A stretch of DNA of 64,000 nucleotides. Origin: Paludibacter sp. (lineage in GTDB: Bacteria; Bacteroidota; Bacteroidia; Bacteroidales; Paludibacteraceae). This document shows positions 1-10,100 of this stretch, in pieces. The notes beneath the pieces are model-generated. The model searched no databases. It saw only the letters and a program-made list of their open reading frames with translations, and was not told where the DNA came from. Every line of letters starts with the position of its first letter. Positions within the stretch are counted from its first letter, which is position 1. The stretch covers positions 1-64,000 of the forward strand of contig JAMPAY010000008.1 in assembly GCA_023666945.1 (NCBI GenBank), given 5' to 3'. Both the position numbers and the translations under genes were made by a program.

Positions 1-53
1 ATCGTCCAATTGGGCAGATAAAATATTCACTGATTTAATTCAACCAACAGGTT

Positions 54-809
54 ATGAAACGTATTTATTACTTATCTTTTTTATTACTGATTATCGTATG
101 CGTCGGTTGCGGGCATAAGCCTTTGCATGTAAGCAACGCAACAAGCATTTCAATTTCGATAGACTCATCGCTCAACGCTCTTCAAGACTCGGATTATCTC
201 CGTTATTTGCAACCTATTAAAGAGCAATTAGAAGCAGAATTGGATCATCCATTGGGATATGCTCCGGAAGCGATGAGTGCCTACAAGCCCGAAAGTCCTC
301 TTTTGAATTGGGCTTCGGATGCGTTGCACGACATGGCTGCGCAAGTACAACAGAAGTCTGTGGCATTTGCCGTTGTAAACATAGGCGGTTTGCGTTGCGA
401 TTGGGGAGCAGGTGACATAACTTTCCGTAATATATTTGAGTTGATGCCTTTTGACAACCGTTTAGTGATACTGACTTTGACAGGTAAAGATGTACTTGAC
501 CTATGTCAATGTTTTGCGGAGTCAGGAGGTCAGGGTGTATCGCGAACCTTGCGTATGGAGATAAAAGATGGGAATGCCCAAAATGTAACGATAGCCGGTA
601 AGCCCGTGGCAGCGGATGCCCTATATTACGTAGCCACCAGCGATTATCTTTCGACCGGTGCCGACCATATGGAACCTCTGACCCGCTTTACGGAAAAAGA
701 CGACACCCAACTGCGTATCCGAGATTTATATATCAACTATGTGGAGCAATTAACCAAAGCGGGGAAAACGGTAAGCAGCAAGACCGACAACCGCATGAAC
801 ATATTATAA
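54..809 (+). CDS. 5'-nucleotidase C-terminal domain lipoprotein
   Basis: A 251-residue lipoprotein. Residues 1-19 form a signal peptide ending in a lipobox-like VGCG (Cys19), so it is probably membrane-anchored. The rest resembles the C-terminal substrate-binding domain of UshA-type 5'-nucleotidases: a VNIGGLR segment near residue 109, a FELMPFDN segment near 128 and a YYVATSDYLSTGAD segment near 190. The N-terminal metallophosphatase half of such enzymes is absent; a stand-alone metallophosphatase of that kind lies about 25 kb away at 25349-26215. In this phylum the two halves are often separate genes, and together they would hydrolyse nucleotides outside the cytoplasm. Ten bases separate its stop from the next gene, so the two are probably cotranscribed. 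The upstream partner, if any, lies outside the window. Confidence 0.85.
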   Translation: MKRIYYLSFLLLIIVCVGCGHKPLHVSNATSISISIDSSLNALQDSDYLRYLQPIKEQLEAELDHPLGYAPEAMSAYKPESPLLNWASDALHDMAAQVQQKSVAFAVVNIGGLRCDWGAGDITFRNIFELMPFDNRLVILTLTGKDVLDLCQCFAESGGQGVSRTLRMEIKDGNAQNVTIAGKPVAADALYYVATSDYLSTGADHMEPLTRFTEKDDTQLRIRDLYINYVEQLTKAGKTVSSKTDNRMNIL

Positions 810-818
810 CATTTCATT

Positions 819-2429
819 ATGAAAAAGACCTTTCTCGCATTTTGCTTTTTGACTATGTGTACAGCCGCAGCAATGGCTTGTACTAATTTTATGGCAGGGA
901 AATCAGCCACGACCGACGGTTCGACCTTGCTCTCTTATGCCGCCGATTCATACTCGCTCTACGGAGCCTTATATTATCAGCCCGCCGCCGACCACCAACC
1001 GGGTGATATGCGGCAAGTATTTGACTGGGACACGGGTCGTTATTTGGGCGAGATTCCAGAAGCGGCACACACTTATTCGGTAATAGGCAACATGAATGAG
1101 CACCAATTGGCTATAGGCGAAACGACTTGGGGCGGCAGAACAGAACTGACAGATACCACCGGTATTATTGACTACGGCAGCCTGATATACATTACTCTGC
1201 AACGTTGCAAGACTGCCCGTGAAGCCATTCGTTGTATGACATCGTTGGTAAAGGAATACGGCTACTATTCGGAGGGTGAGAGTTTTTCGATAGCCGATCC
1301 GAACGAGGTATGGATAATGGACCTGATAGGCAAAGGTCCGGGCAAGAAAGGTGCCGTATGGGTAGCAACACGTATTCCGGATGACTGCGTTTCGGCGCAT
1401 GCGAACCAAGCACGTATAACCCACATAGACTTCAAAGACAAGGATAACTGGATGTGGGAAGAAGATGTAGTGAATCTTGCTCGTGAGAAAGGCTGGTATA
1501 GCGGCAAAGATAAGGATTTCAGTTTTGCAGAAGCCTATAACCCGTTGGACTTCTTGGGGCGTTATGGTTGCGAAGGTCGTGTATGGAGTTTCTTCCGCCA
1601 AGTGAATCCGGAAATGGACAAATACTATGCTTACATTATCGGTGAATCGGACGAACGGATGCCGCTTTACATCAAGCCCGCCCAGAAAGTATCGGTTCAG
1701 GATTTCAAGAACTATATGCGCGACCAATATGAGGGTACACCTTTGGACATAACGCAAGGTACAGATGCCGGTCCGTGGCATACCAAACTTCGCTATAGCG
1801 GTTTGAACTTCAAGTTGGACAGTACATCGTATTGGTATGAGCGTCCGACCGCCACTCAGCAAACCGCATGGAGTTTTGTGGCTCAGATGCGCGGCTACAT
1901 GCCCGACCACATAGGCGGAATCTTCTGGTTTGGTGTGGACGATGCCGCAACAAATCTTTATGTTCCGATGTACTGCCGTTGCAATGAAGTTCCTTGGTGT
2001 TTCAGTCAGAAAAACGGAGATTTGTACACCTACTCTTCGACCTCTGCTTTTTGGATCTATAACCAAACCGCCAATTGGGTATATACAAAATACTCTTCCA
2101 TGTTGCCCGATTTGCGTGCCGTACAAGCCGAATGGGAAAACTACTTCAACAGCCTTATTCCCGGAACGGATGCAGCGATGGCAGAAATGACTCCTGCTGA
2201 CGCGCAGGCATTTATGACACGTTTTTCTTGTACACAAGCCGAGATATCGACAGCAGCGTGGCGCAAACTATATGAATATTTATTGGTAAAGTATTTGGAC
2301 GGAGTACAGAAACGAGAGCAAAACGGACAGTTTGAGTGCAACCCTTACGGTCAGCCGAAATCGCCTTTACGCCCTGCGTTGCCGGAGGATTATTTACGCC
2401 TAATAGCCCCCGAAGTGGCGCATGAATAA
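819..2429 (+). CDS. C69-family dipeptidase, secreted
   Basis: A 536-residue exported peptidase of family C69 (U34, PepD/acid ceramidase-like Ntn hydrolases). A signal peptide covers about residues 1-20. The mature protein would start with Cys21 in MACTNFMAGK, which is the N-terminal nucleophile expected for this family. The following TTDGSTLLSYAADS and the EGESFSIADPNEVWIMDLIG stretch (about residues 151-170) are typical of the family. It probably degrades di- or oligopeptides in the periplasm or outside the cell. It sits 10 bases behind the nucleotidase-domain lipoprotein and is followed by another dipeptidase gene with its own promoter, which fits an amino-acid-scavenging lifestyle. Length is normal for the family. 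Confidence 0.9.
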   Translation: MKKTFLAFCFLTMCTAAAMACTNFMAGKSATTDGSTLLSYAADSYSLYGALYYQPAADHQPGDMRQVFDWDTGRYLGEIPEAAHTYSVIGNMNEHQLAIGETTWGGRTELTDTTGIIDYGSLIYITLQRCKTAREAIRCMTSLVKEYGYYSEGESFSIADPNEVWIMDLIGKGPGKKGAVWVATRIPDDCVSAHANQARITHIDFKDKDNWMWEEDVVNLAREKGWYSGKDKDFSFAEAYNPLDFLGRYGCEGRVWSFFRQVNPEMDKYYAYIIGESDERMPLYIKPAQKVSVQDFKNYMRDQYEGTPLDITQGTDAGPWHTKLRYSGLNFKLDSTSYWYERPTATQQTAWSFVAQMRGYMPDHIGGIFWFGVDDAATNLYVPMYCRCNEVPWCFSQKNGDLYTYSSTSAFWIYNQTANWVYTKYSSMLPDLRAVQAEWENYFNSLIPGTDAAMAEMTPADAQAFMTRFSCTQAEISTAAWRKLYEYLLVKYLDGVQKREQNGQFECNPYGQPKSPLRPALPEDYLRLIAPEVAHE

Positions 2430-2484
2430 GAGAAAAAAAGCAAAAGGCGGATAAGTGTGCAACCTGATTGCACACACAAAGTAT

Positions 2485-2492
2485 TACTTTTG
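2485..2492 (+). promoter_or_regulatory. Bacteroidetes -7 element for pepD-like gene
   Basis: TACTTTTG matches the Bacteroidetes -7 consensus TAnnTTTG and lies 24 bases before the chosen ATG. No convincing TTTG -33 element is seen at 19-20 bases upstream. The position also argues against any start upstream of 2517. Confidence 0.5.
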
Positions 2493-2516
2493 CAAAAACT
2501 AAAAAAAACAAGAACT

Positions 2517-3959
2517 ATGAACACACTTGAACCAAAGGAAGTATTCAGTATCTTCCATGAGATAACCCAAGTGCCCCGCCCCTCGAAACATGAGGAACAG
2601 ATTATAGCGTGGCTACAGAAATTCGCTCAACAACATGCACTGGAATGTATGACCGATGAAGCGGGAAATGTGATTATGCGCAAACCTGCCACCAAGGGTT
2701 ATGAGAAGCATCCCGGCGTGATACTGCAGGCCCATATGGATATGGTATGCGAGAAGAACAGCGATGTAGAACACGACTTTATGCATGACCCGATACAGAC
2801 CTATGTAGACGGTGATTGGGTAAAAGCCCAAGGTACGACCCTCGGAGGTGACAACGGATTAGGTATAGCCATGGCATTGGCAGCACTGACCAGCGACACA
2901 TTGCAACACCCGGCACTTGAGGCTCTGTTTACGGTGGATGAAGAGACAGGGTTGACCGGTGCTTTCCGTCTGCAAGACGGTTGTCTGCAAGGTAAACGCC
3001 TTATCAATCTTGACTCGGAGGATGACGGACAGATATTTATCGGTTGTGCAGGTGGAATTGATACGCTTGCGAAGTTGTACTATACATCCCAAGCATTGCC
3101 TGACGGCAATTGGTTTGCCGCCACTATAAGCGTGAAGGGTCTATTGGGTGGACATTCGGGAGATGACATCAACAAAGGCAGAGCCAATGCCAACAAAGTG
3201 CTGAACCGTTTTTTGTTCAGCCTGCAACAAACGACCGAGTTATTGCTCGCAAAGATAGACGGCGGTAACTTGCGGAATGCGATTGCTCGTGAAGCCGAGG
3301 CTCTGATATGCGTTCCGTTTGCATGGAAAGAACAATTGCGCATTGCTTTCAATCATTTTAGTGCAGAAATGGAAAGCGAGATAGGAGATACGGAAAAGGG
3401 GCTGACTCTTTCGTTGGAGAGTGCGCCACTGCCCAGCAGTATTATTCCTAAAGAGGTGTCGGAAAAACTGATTCTGTCGCTCTACGCCTGCCCGCATGGT
3501 GTTTATGCGATGTCGAAAGATATGCCGGGATTGGTGGAAACCTCGACAAACTTGGCATCGGTAAAAATGCGTGAGGGATATATTGAGATAAACACCTCGC
3601 AACGCTCTTCGACAGAAAGTCAGAAACACGACTTAAAGAATATGGTGGAATGCGCCTTACGTCTATCGGGTGCGGAGATTACACATGGTGACGGTTACCC
3701 CGGTTGGAAACCGAATGTAAACTCGGAACTACTGGATATTACGCGTGAAGCATATATATCCCTGACGGGAAAAGAACCCGCCGTAAAAGCCATACATGCA
3801 GGGTTGGAATGCGGATTGTTCTTGGAAAAATATCCGTATTTGGACATGGTAAGCATAGGGCCACAAATGAGCGGAGTACACTCTCCGATGGAGCAACTCT
3901 CGATATCGTCGACCGCCTTTACTTGGAAATGGTTACAAAAGACTCTTGAGAATCTATAA
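2517..3959 (+). CDS. pepD: Aminoacyl-histidine dipeptidase (PepD-like, M20)
   Basis: A 480-residue cytoplasmic metallopeptidase of the M20/PepD family (cytosol nonspecific dipeptidase, Xaa-His). Metal-ligand regions are visible: QAHMDMVCEK (about residue 79), TTLGGDNGLGIAMALA (about 110) and FTVDEETGLTGA (about 140, catalytic Glu pair); GGHSGDDINKGRANA (about 208) is the usual dimerisation/substrate loop. The start ATG at 2517 is chosen because the reading frame upstream runs through a promoter -7 element and the homology begins at MNTLEPKEVFSIFHEI. No signal peptide. A strong terminator follows 25 bases after the stop. It likely finishes breakdown of imported peptides, complementing the exported dipeptidase just upstream. 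Confidence 0.93.
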   Translation: MNTLEPKEVFSIFHEITQVPRPSKHEEQIIAWLQKFAQQHALECMTDEAGNVIMRKPATKGYEKHPGVILQAHMDMVCEKNSDVEHDFMHDPIQTYVDGDWVKAQGTTLGGDNGLGIAMALAALTSDTLQHPALEALFTVDEETGLTGAFRLQDGCLQGKRLINLDSEDDGQIFIGCAGGIDTLAKLYYTSQALPDGNWFAATISVKGLLGGHSGDDINKGRANANKVLNRFLFSLQQTTELLLAKIDGGNLRNAIAREAEALICVPFAWKEQLRIAFNHFSAEMESEIGDTEKGLTLSLESAPLPSSIIPKEVSEKLILSLYACPHGVYAMSKDMPGLVETSTNLASVKMREGYIEINTSQRSSTESQKHDLKNMVECALRLSGAEITHGDGYPGWKPNVNSELLDITREAYISLTGKEPAVKAIHAGLECGLFLEKYPYLDMVSIGPQMSGVHSPMEQLSISSTAFTWKWLQKTLENL

Positions 3960-3983
3960 GCGACACTAATATAGCAAGCACGA

Positions 3984-4012
3984 AGATGCCCGGCTTTGAA
4001 AGCCGGGCATCT
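3984..4012 (+). terminator. Intrinsic terminator after pepD-like gene
   Basis: A perfect 13-bp inverted repeat (arms 3984-3996 and 4000-4012, 3-base loop) rich in GC is followed by TTCTTTGTG. It ends the rightward dipeptidase transcript. Confidence 0.85.
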
Positions 4013-4073
4013 TTCTTTGTGTCAATCAGTGTATTTGGGAAGTTAGGAAAGAAAGGAGATGTCAAACAACAAT

Positions 4074-4110
4074 AGAGGGCGTACTTCCATTTTTCAGAAG
4101 TACGCCCTCT
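4074..4110 (-). terminator. Intrinsic terminator of the B12-regulated operon
   Basis: A perfect 14-bp inverted repeat (4074-4087 and 4097-4110, 9-base loop) lies 83 bases past the stop of the 2183-residue gene. On the minus strand it is followed by a T-rich stretch. It can serve as the end of the leftward operon. Confidence 0.75.
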
Positions 4111-4193
4111 TATCCATCACAGAACATTGGTAATTGGCAGAAAACAGTAATGGCGACACCACAGTGTCGTTGTTCGTGAGGATAATTGTCGTG

Positions 4194-7100
4194 TTATTGC
4201 TTCAAAATACGATGTGTACATACTCCGTTGTGGCTTATTACACGAACCAAATAGAATCCGCTTGCCCAACTACCTACTTCTATTTTGGTAAGTGTAGAAA
4301 CAAGAGATTGTCGCATCATGCACAAACCATCGGCATTATAAACTTCGACTATTCCTTGCGCAATCGGTGCCGTAATATATAGCCAATCGATAACCGGATT
4401 AGGATAGGCAGTGACTATAAATGCGTTTGCGGAGGAACCTGTTTCTTCAGACACCGCCAAAGGCACACAGACAAACCGAATATGCCCGCATTGCGTAGCA
4501 CTAATAACCACAGACGCGTTGGCATCGGGAGCATCGGCATTCACGCAAAGCACATTGCCATTGAGTGAGCATGTTATATGATTGGCAATCAGGTCTTCGA
4601 CCTTGTATGTAACAGTAGCATCGGAGTCAAATGCGAACCACTCTGCCATATTGAGCGTGGAAGAACCTTGAGAGATGGGTTGCAGGTTGAGTGTATCGAT
4701 TACAGGTGCTCCATTGAAATCGTCCATACAGAAGTAAGTAGGCGTAGTGATACCACCCAGATTTGTTTTGGTGCCTGTAAAGGTAAACGTAAGCGCATCG
4801 ACTGCTCCCAGGGAACGCAAATCGACCCATTGCCACGTATCCAAATAATAGCGATCGGCAGCATTGTCCGCACGATAGTCAGCAAGGTAATAATCAACCG
4901 AATTCGTCTTTTTACCCTCCGTTTCGCCCGTAACAGTAATTTTCAACCAGTCGCCTTGTTCGAATACTCCTTCGCTTAAACCATCGCCATGGCATATTGC
5001 ATTGACCACCCATGCCGTATTGGTAATATAGAAACCTCGTATGATTTCGGGGTGGGATGAATGTGTGAGGCGAACTTTGGCCTCATCGCCCCATACGGGA
5101 TAATAGACTGCATAGTTGTCGCCACTATAAGCGTATCCTACGGCAGAACGGAACTGATGCGCATAATTTTGGTATTCGGTTGCGGTTTCGTTAGACAAAG
5201 CAAAGCCTGTGAGCATTCCCCAATCGCGCTGCAAATAGGCATCGAAAGCATAGGTACCACTATAGATGGAGTTAAAGTTCCAATCGTTCCAAGTTTCATC
5301 GTCGGTGAGTGCCGTTTCGGGCTTGAGCAGATACTCTTCGAAAGTAGCCGTTTCGGATTCCTCTTTCAGCACTTGCAGTGATGTACCTTTTACTCCACGT
5401 GTGCCAAAGGCATCGGTTGCACTGACTTTGAGCGCGATGGTCTGTTGTGCAGTAAGTGTGAGTACACTATCGAGAGCAAGTGTATCACCCGCAAAGTTTG
5501 TCCAAACGAAAGAATAAGGTTCGGCTTCCTGATAGGTTTCCGTGACCTTTGCCACAAACCGTACAGCAGTTTCTTCGGGTACTTGCTGTGCAGCAATATC
5601 GGCAATGACAACCGCATGGTGTTCCCAATCGGTAGTAAAGGTATAGGTAGAATAGTCGTCAGCCAGTTCACCCAACAGATTGGTTAGAATCAGATATGCC
5701 GTATATTCGGTATGTGTAAGCAATGTTTCCAATGTGAGGGAAATTTCTTGCCCTGCTATGAGTGTGAGATGTTGCCCTTCCGCCAAAACAGCAGCATAGT
5801 CGGGAGCATCTGCCGATGAGGGTAAGAGCAAGACATATGCTCCTCCGTTGGATGTAGCCTTAAGCACCAGCGTAGCAGCATTGAAAGTAATGTTTGTTGC
5901 TTTAGGATAGCCGTCATCCAACACAGGAATAAGCGTAAGTTCAGGATTATATTCATACGCCCCAATGGTTGGTTGTTCTGCACGCGGTATTCCTGCGATG
6001 TCGGTGGTGACATAAGAGAGAGGCTGAGCCGAAAGGAGACTGCCGACTTCGCGCGGCATGAGTAAATCGTTATTAACGAACACCACTTGTTCGTTTTTAT
6101 TGCCATCGGTTTCGGTTGCTCCCACTACGGTCTGCCATGCATCGAAAGTTTCTGCCACCGCACCTGCAAACCTATTATTCTCAGGCACGTAGAGCACATT
6201 GTGTGCAAAAGAGACATTGCCTACGTACGTAGCACTGCGATAGCGGACAGCACAACCTTTGCCGACCGATTGCAAGATATTATTCAGCAACAGGCTTCCC
6301 TCTGCCGGTTTGCTATATAAATAAAGAGGGGCATCGTATTCGGCATTGTTGTTAATGACCACCGTGTTATAGGCAATGCGCAACAGTGGCAGATTGTTGT
6401 TGCAATAGATACCATTGCACGCATAATCGTTGTTACCCCGTATGTTGATAACATTGTTATACATATCGAAGACTGCCGTCTTATCTTGATAGGAGTTGGG
6501 GCGCAAATAGATGCCCGAAGCACCGACATTTCCCTCTAAGGTGAGCGTAATTGTATTACCAGAAAGCGTCAGCAGTTCACCAAAGTTGATATTGTCGATA
6601 GCATAGAAGCCTGAGACTCTGACCGTATTCGTAAATGTATTGCCCGCAATAACAGGTTTATTGAATCCGTCCAAATAGAGCATCTTCGAGCCCTGATTGA
6701 TGAAAGTATTGCCAACGATATTCAATCCTTCGGTATTAGGGTCGGCAGCAGCATAATGCCCTGTGAGATAGCATCCCGTATAGCCTCCATCCAATCGGCA
6801 TTGTTCCAATGTAAAATAGTTATTGAACGCTTGTGAACCACTTTCAACCACGAGTCGAAGCAAGTTAAGACTACCCGTATTGACCGTGAAACAGTCTGCG
6901 TGGATATAGCAGTCGCGCAAGGTAATGTGTTCGCTTTGGTTTCGGACACTCAGAATAGAAGCCTGCGTTGCCCCTGTATAGTTACTAGTAAAACTCAGAC
7001 TTTCCAACGTAACCCAATCGGCTCCGGCAAACGTCCACACCCCCGTTACATCCGTGAGGGCATTGTTCCAATTGATTTCCACATCGTCGCGGTTACCCGT

Positions 7101-10100
7101 TTGCGAACGGAAAGTGAGTGTATTGGTTTCGGACACTCCGATGAGTTCGGGCAAAAGTATTTGCTCTTCGTAGCGTCCCGGTTCCAACAAGAACAACACT
7201 GCCCCATCGATACCAATAGACAAGGCATCGATGGCACTTTGTATGGTATGATAGTCGGCTTCACTGCTCTTACCAATCAAGAAGGTACCATGCACACCAC
7301 TTACCACCGAAACGGAAGCCGTTACTTCTTCTTGCAGAGTAAAGTGTTTATCATCGATACCGACAGATTGCACAGACAGTTTCAGGACATCGCCCTCGAC
7401 TGCTGTTGTTGCCACATCGGCAACTGCCCAAAAATAGTATGTTCCATTGTCGGTAATAGAATAGGAGTTCGTGAAATCGGTAGTAGCAACAAAGACATCC
7501 GATTTACCGGTAGCATACCAACGCAAGTTGCTCAAAGGACCTTCCGTAGTGCATACAAACTCGTTAACATCGACAAGTCCACGATCGCCAGTTACTTGCA
7601 AAGCCATTTGCAAAAGCGTTATATCAGCCGCCCCTATCGTCTGTACAGCAGGGGCTATGGATCGGGTTTCTACCTTTTCGACCCGGAGCGGCATCAGTTC
7701 GTGCGAGCGGACTTCGATTTCCCAACCTGCCATTTGCGAGTAGCCCCCCGCCTTAAAATAGATAGTAAGCGCACCATTATCGGCTTTTGATACAACAACT
7801 TCCTGCTCAGAGGGCTTATCGTAATAGCCAAAACCGAGGTCGTATGCTTCGTTGTTCTTATCGCCATAATAGATATAGAAGGAGCAACCATAAGCACAAT
7901 TGAAGTTATGGAAGATCAGTTCTACGGCATGGTTCTCCTGTGTCGGAAGGAAAGTAACCCAGCCTTCGAAGCCCGCACTATAGTCGGCCTCTTCGCCACC
8001 ATCGTCGTAGAACATGAGCGAAGTGGCATCTATATTGACTGTACCATTATCGCCTACTGCGAGGAAATAAACATTCTTAACAGGACGTTCCCCCTCAGGG
8101 TTACCCGCTTCGGGAACAATGCTTTGTTCGCCCACTTTCAGATTAAGCAATGCCGCATCCACTTCATTGCCAACCGTTGCCGTTGCCTTGATGTTAAATT
8201 GTACAGAAAGAATGTTGCTATATTCATTCAACACCAAAGCACATGGAATGCTTACTTGCGGTGCAGCCAAGACACGTCCTATTTCCTTGCCATTGTGCGA
8301 GAGCAAGACGCTATCGACATCAGCGGCGCAATCGCCTAAATCAAGTGTTATTTCTTGCAAGACCAGGGGATTGAGCGTTCCCAAAGTAGAAATATCGATA
8401 TTGAGTATATCGGCAGCCTTTTCGCCGGGTTTAACCAATTTGGTTGAGGCTTGCTCCACAGATACGCTTTCGACTTGCATATCACGAGGCGTGTATTGGT
8501 AGACTGTAGCATGCCAGCCTTTTTCTGTATAGTAGGACGCAGTGGTATTCGGATTAAATACTACCGTGAGAGCACCATCAGCCGCCGAAGAGCGCACACT
8601 ACCCGGTCCGACATTGTAATTATCGGCATTAACCTCCCACAATTTCTCTCCGTTGGTTCCCTGTCCGTTGTAAATTTCGTATTTTGCCTTTGTTCCATAG
8701 GAAGTTGAAGCATAGTAAACTGCAAAGTCAGCATAATCGATTTGTACCAAATTGCCCTCGATAGCAGGCAAGAAGGATACCACCTGTTCGCAATTGGATG
8801 CGGCATACTTATCGCTATATTCACTATAGAGCGTATGCGTGTATGCCCAATCGCCGTAGACCGTTACGGAACGAGTACCACAATCGGAGCGCACTATATT
8901 ATAAATAGCGAAGGTTCCAACGGGAGTAGTAATATCAGAATATGTTGTTCCATTATCAAACGTAACCTTTTCCACCACGGCATCGACCAACGTTTCGTTT
9001 TGGGCTGTGTCAGCCACATCGCACGCCAACCAAAAATAGTTGTCTCCCTCGGAGAGTGCTATCTCTTTTTCCGCAAAGACCGTTACTTCATTGCCGACAA
9101 CAATAGCCGAACCTACCAAAGTGGAGGTTGTAAAGATATCGGAACGCCCTGTATAGTAGACTTTCATTGCCGCTTGTTGCGGATAGGTTTGATTCGTAGA
9201 AAAACAGAATGAAGCAGGAGTCAGAGCCGGTTCCGTATTAATAGTTTGAACATTGAAACAAAGCAAGGGTGCTGTAGTTTCTCCTGCTGCCAATGTTCGT
9301 TCTGCCATTTTCTCCACCGCGCATTGTTGCACTTCCATTGTCTGCGGAGTGAACTCGGACACGATTGCCTCAAATCCACTGCCGACATAGGCCGCCGAAG
9401 GCGTTTTGCTACGCATATAAACGGTGAGAGCACCATCGGGTGCCGTACTTTTCAGCGTAAGAGCCGCGAGTTGGTCGGTTTTGACTTCGTACAACAGATT
9501 GGCTGCCGAAACGGTTGTGCCATTATAGATTTGCAAGCGATCTTCGTTGCCGACACCTACTGCCGAAGAAGTATAGAAGATACGGATATTAGAGAAATCG
9601 ATTTGCACCTTTTTGCCCTCGTGTGCGGGGACGAACGTGACCGTTCCCTCGAAATTGTTGCTAATATTACCTTTGGCACCTCCGTCGTCGTAGAAATTCA
9701 TAGGTTGTTCGACCTTGTATGTGGCGTTTTCTTTGCTAATGAGTACCATACGTGCCACAGTAAGAATACGCGGTGCAGCAGTTTGCAACGTATTGTATCC
9801 TTTACGTGTAGTTAGTGCCGTTAAAGAGAGCGATACGGTAGCATCGAAGGGAGCCGTTGTCAGGATGTCGGTACCGATACAGAATTGATTGAGGCCACTA
9901 CTTAAAGTTGCAGAGCAGGTGAATATATAGACTCCATCTGTATTCGTAAGCGTTGCGTTGATCGGTTGCAGATTTTCAGTACGTGCAGCATTGCCCATAT
10001 ACAATTTAAGGCTCTGCGGGTCGATTACCTCAGCATTGTTGAGCGTAAAACTCAGTGATGTGAGTGCATCGGGATTGCCCAATCCTTCTGCCTGAATGTT

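Noticed and set aside
969..2237. Long minus-strand open frame (422 codons) opposite the C69 dipeptidase gene
   Set aside because: It lies wholly opposite a clear gene and its translation is rich in Cys, His and Arg without any recognisable domain; it is a shadow of codon usage.
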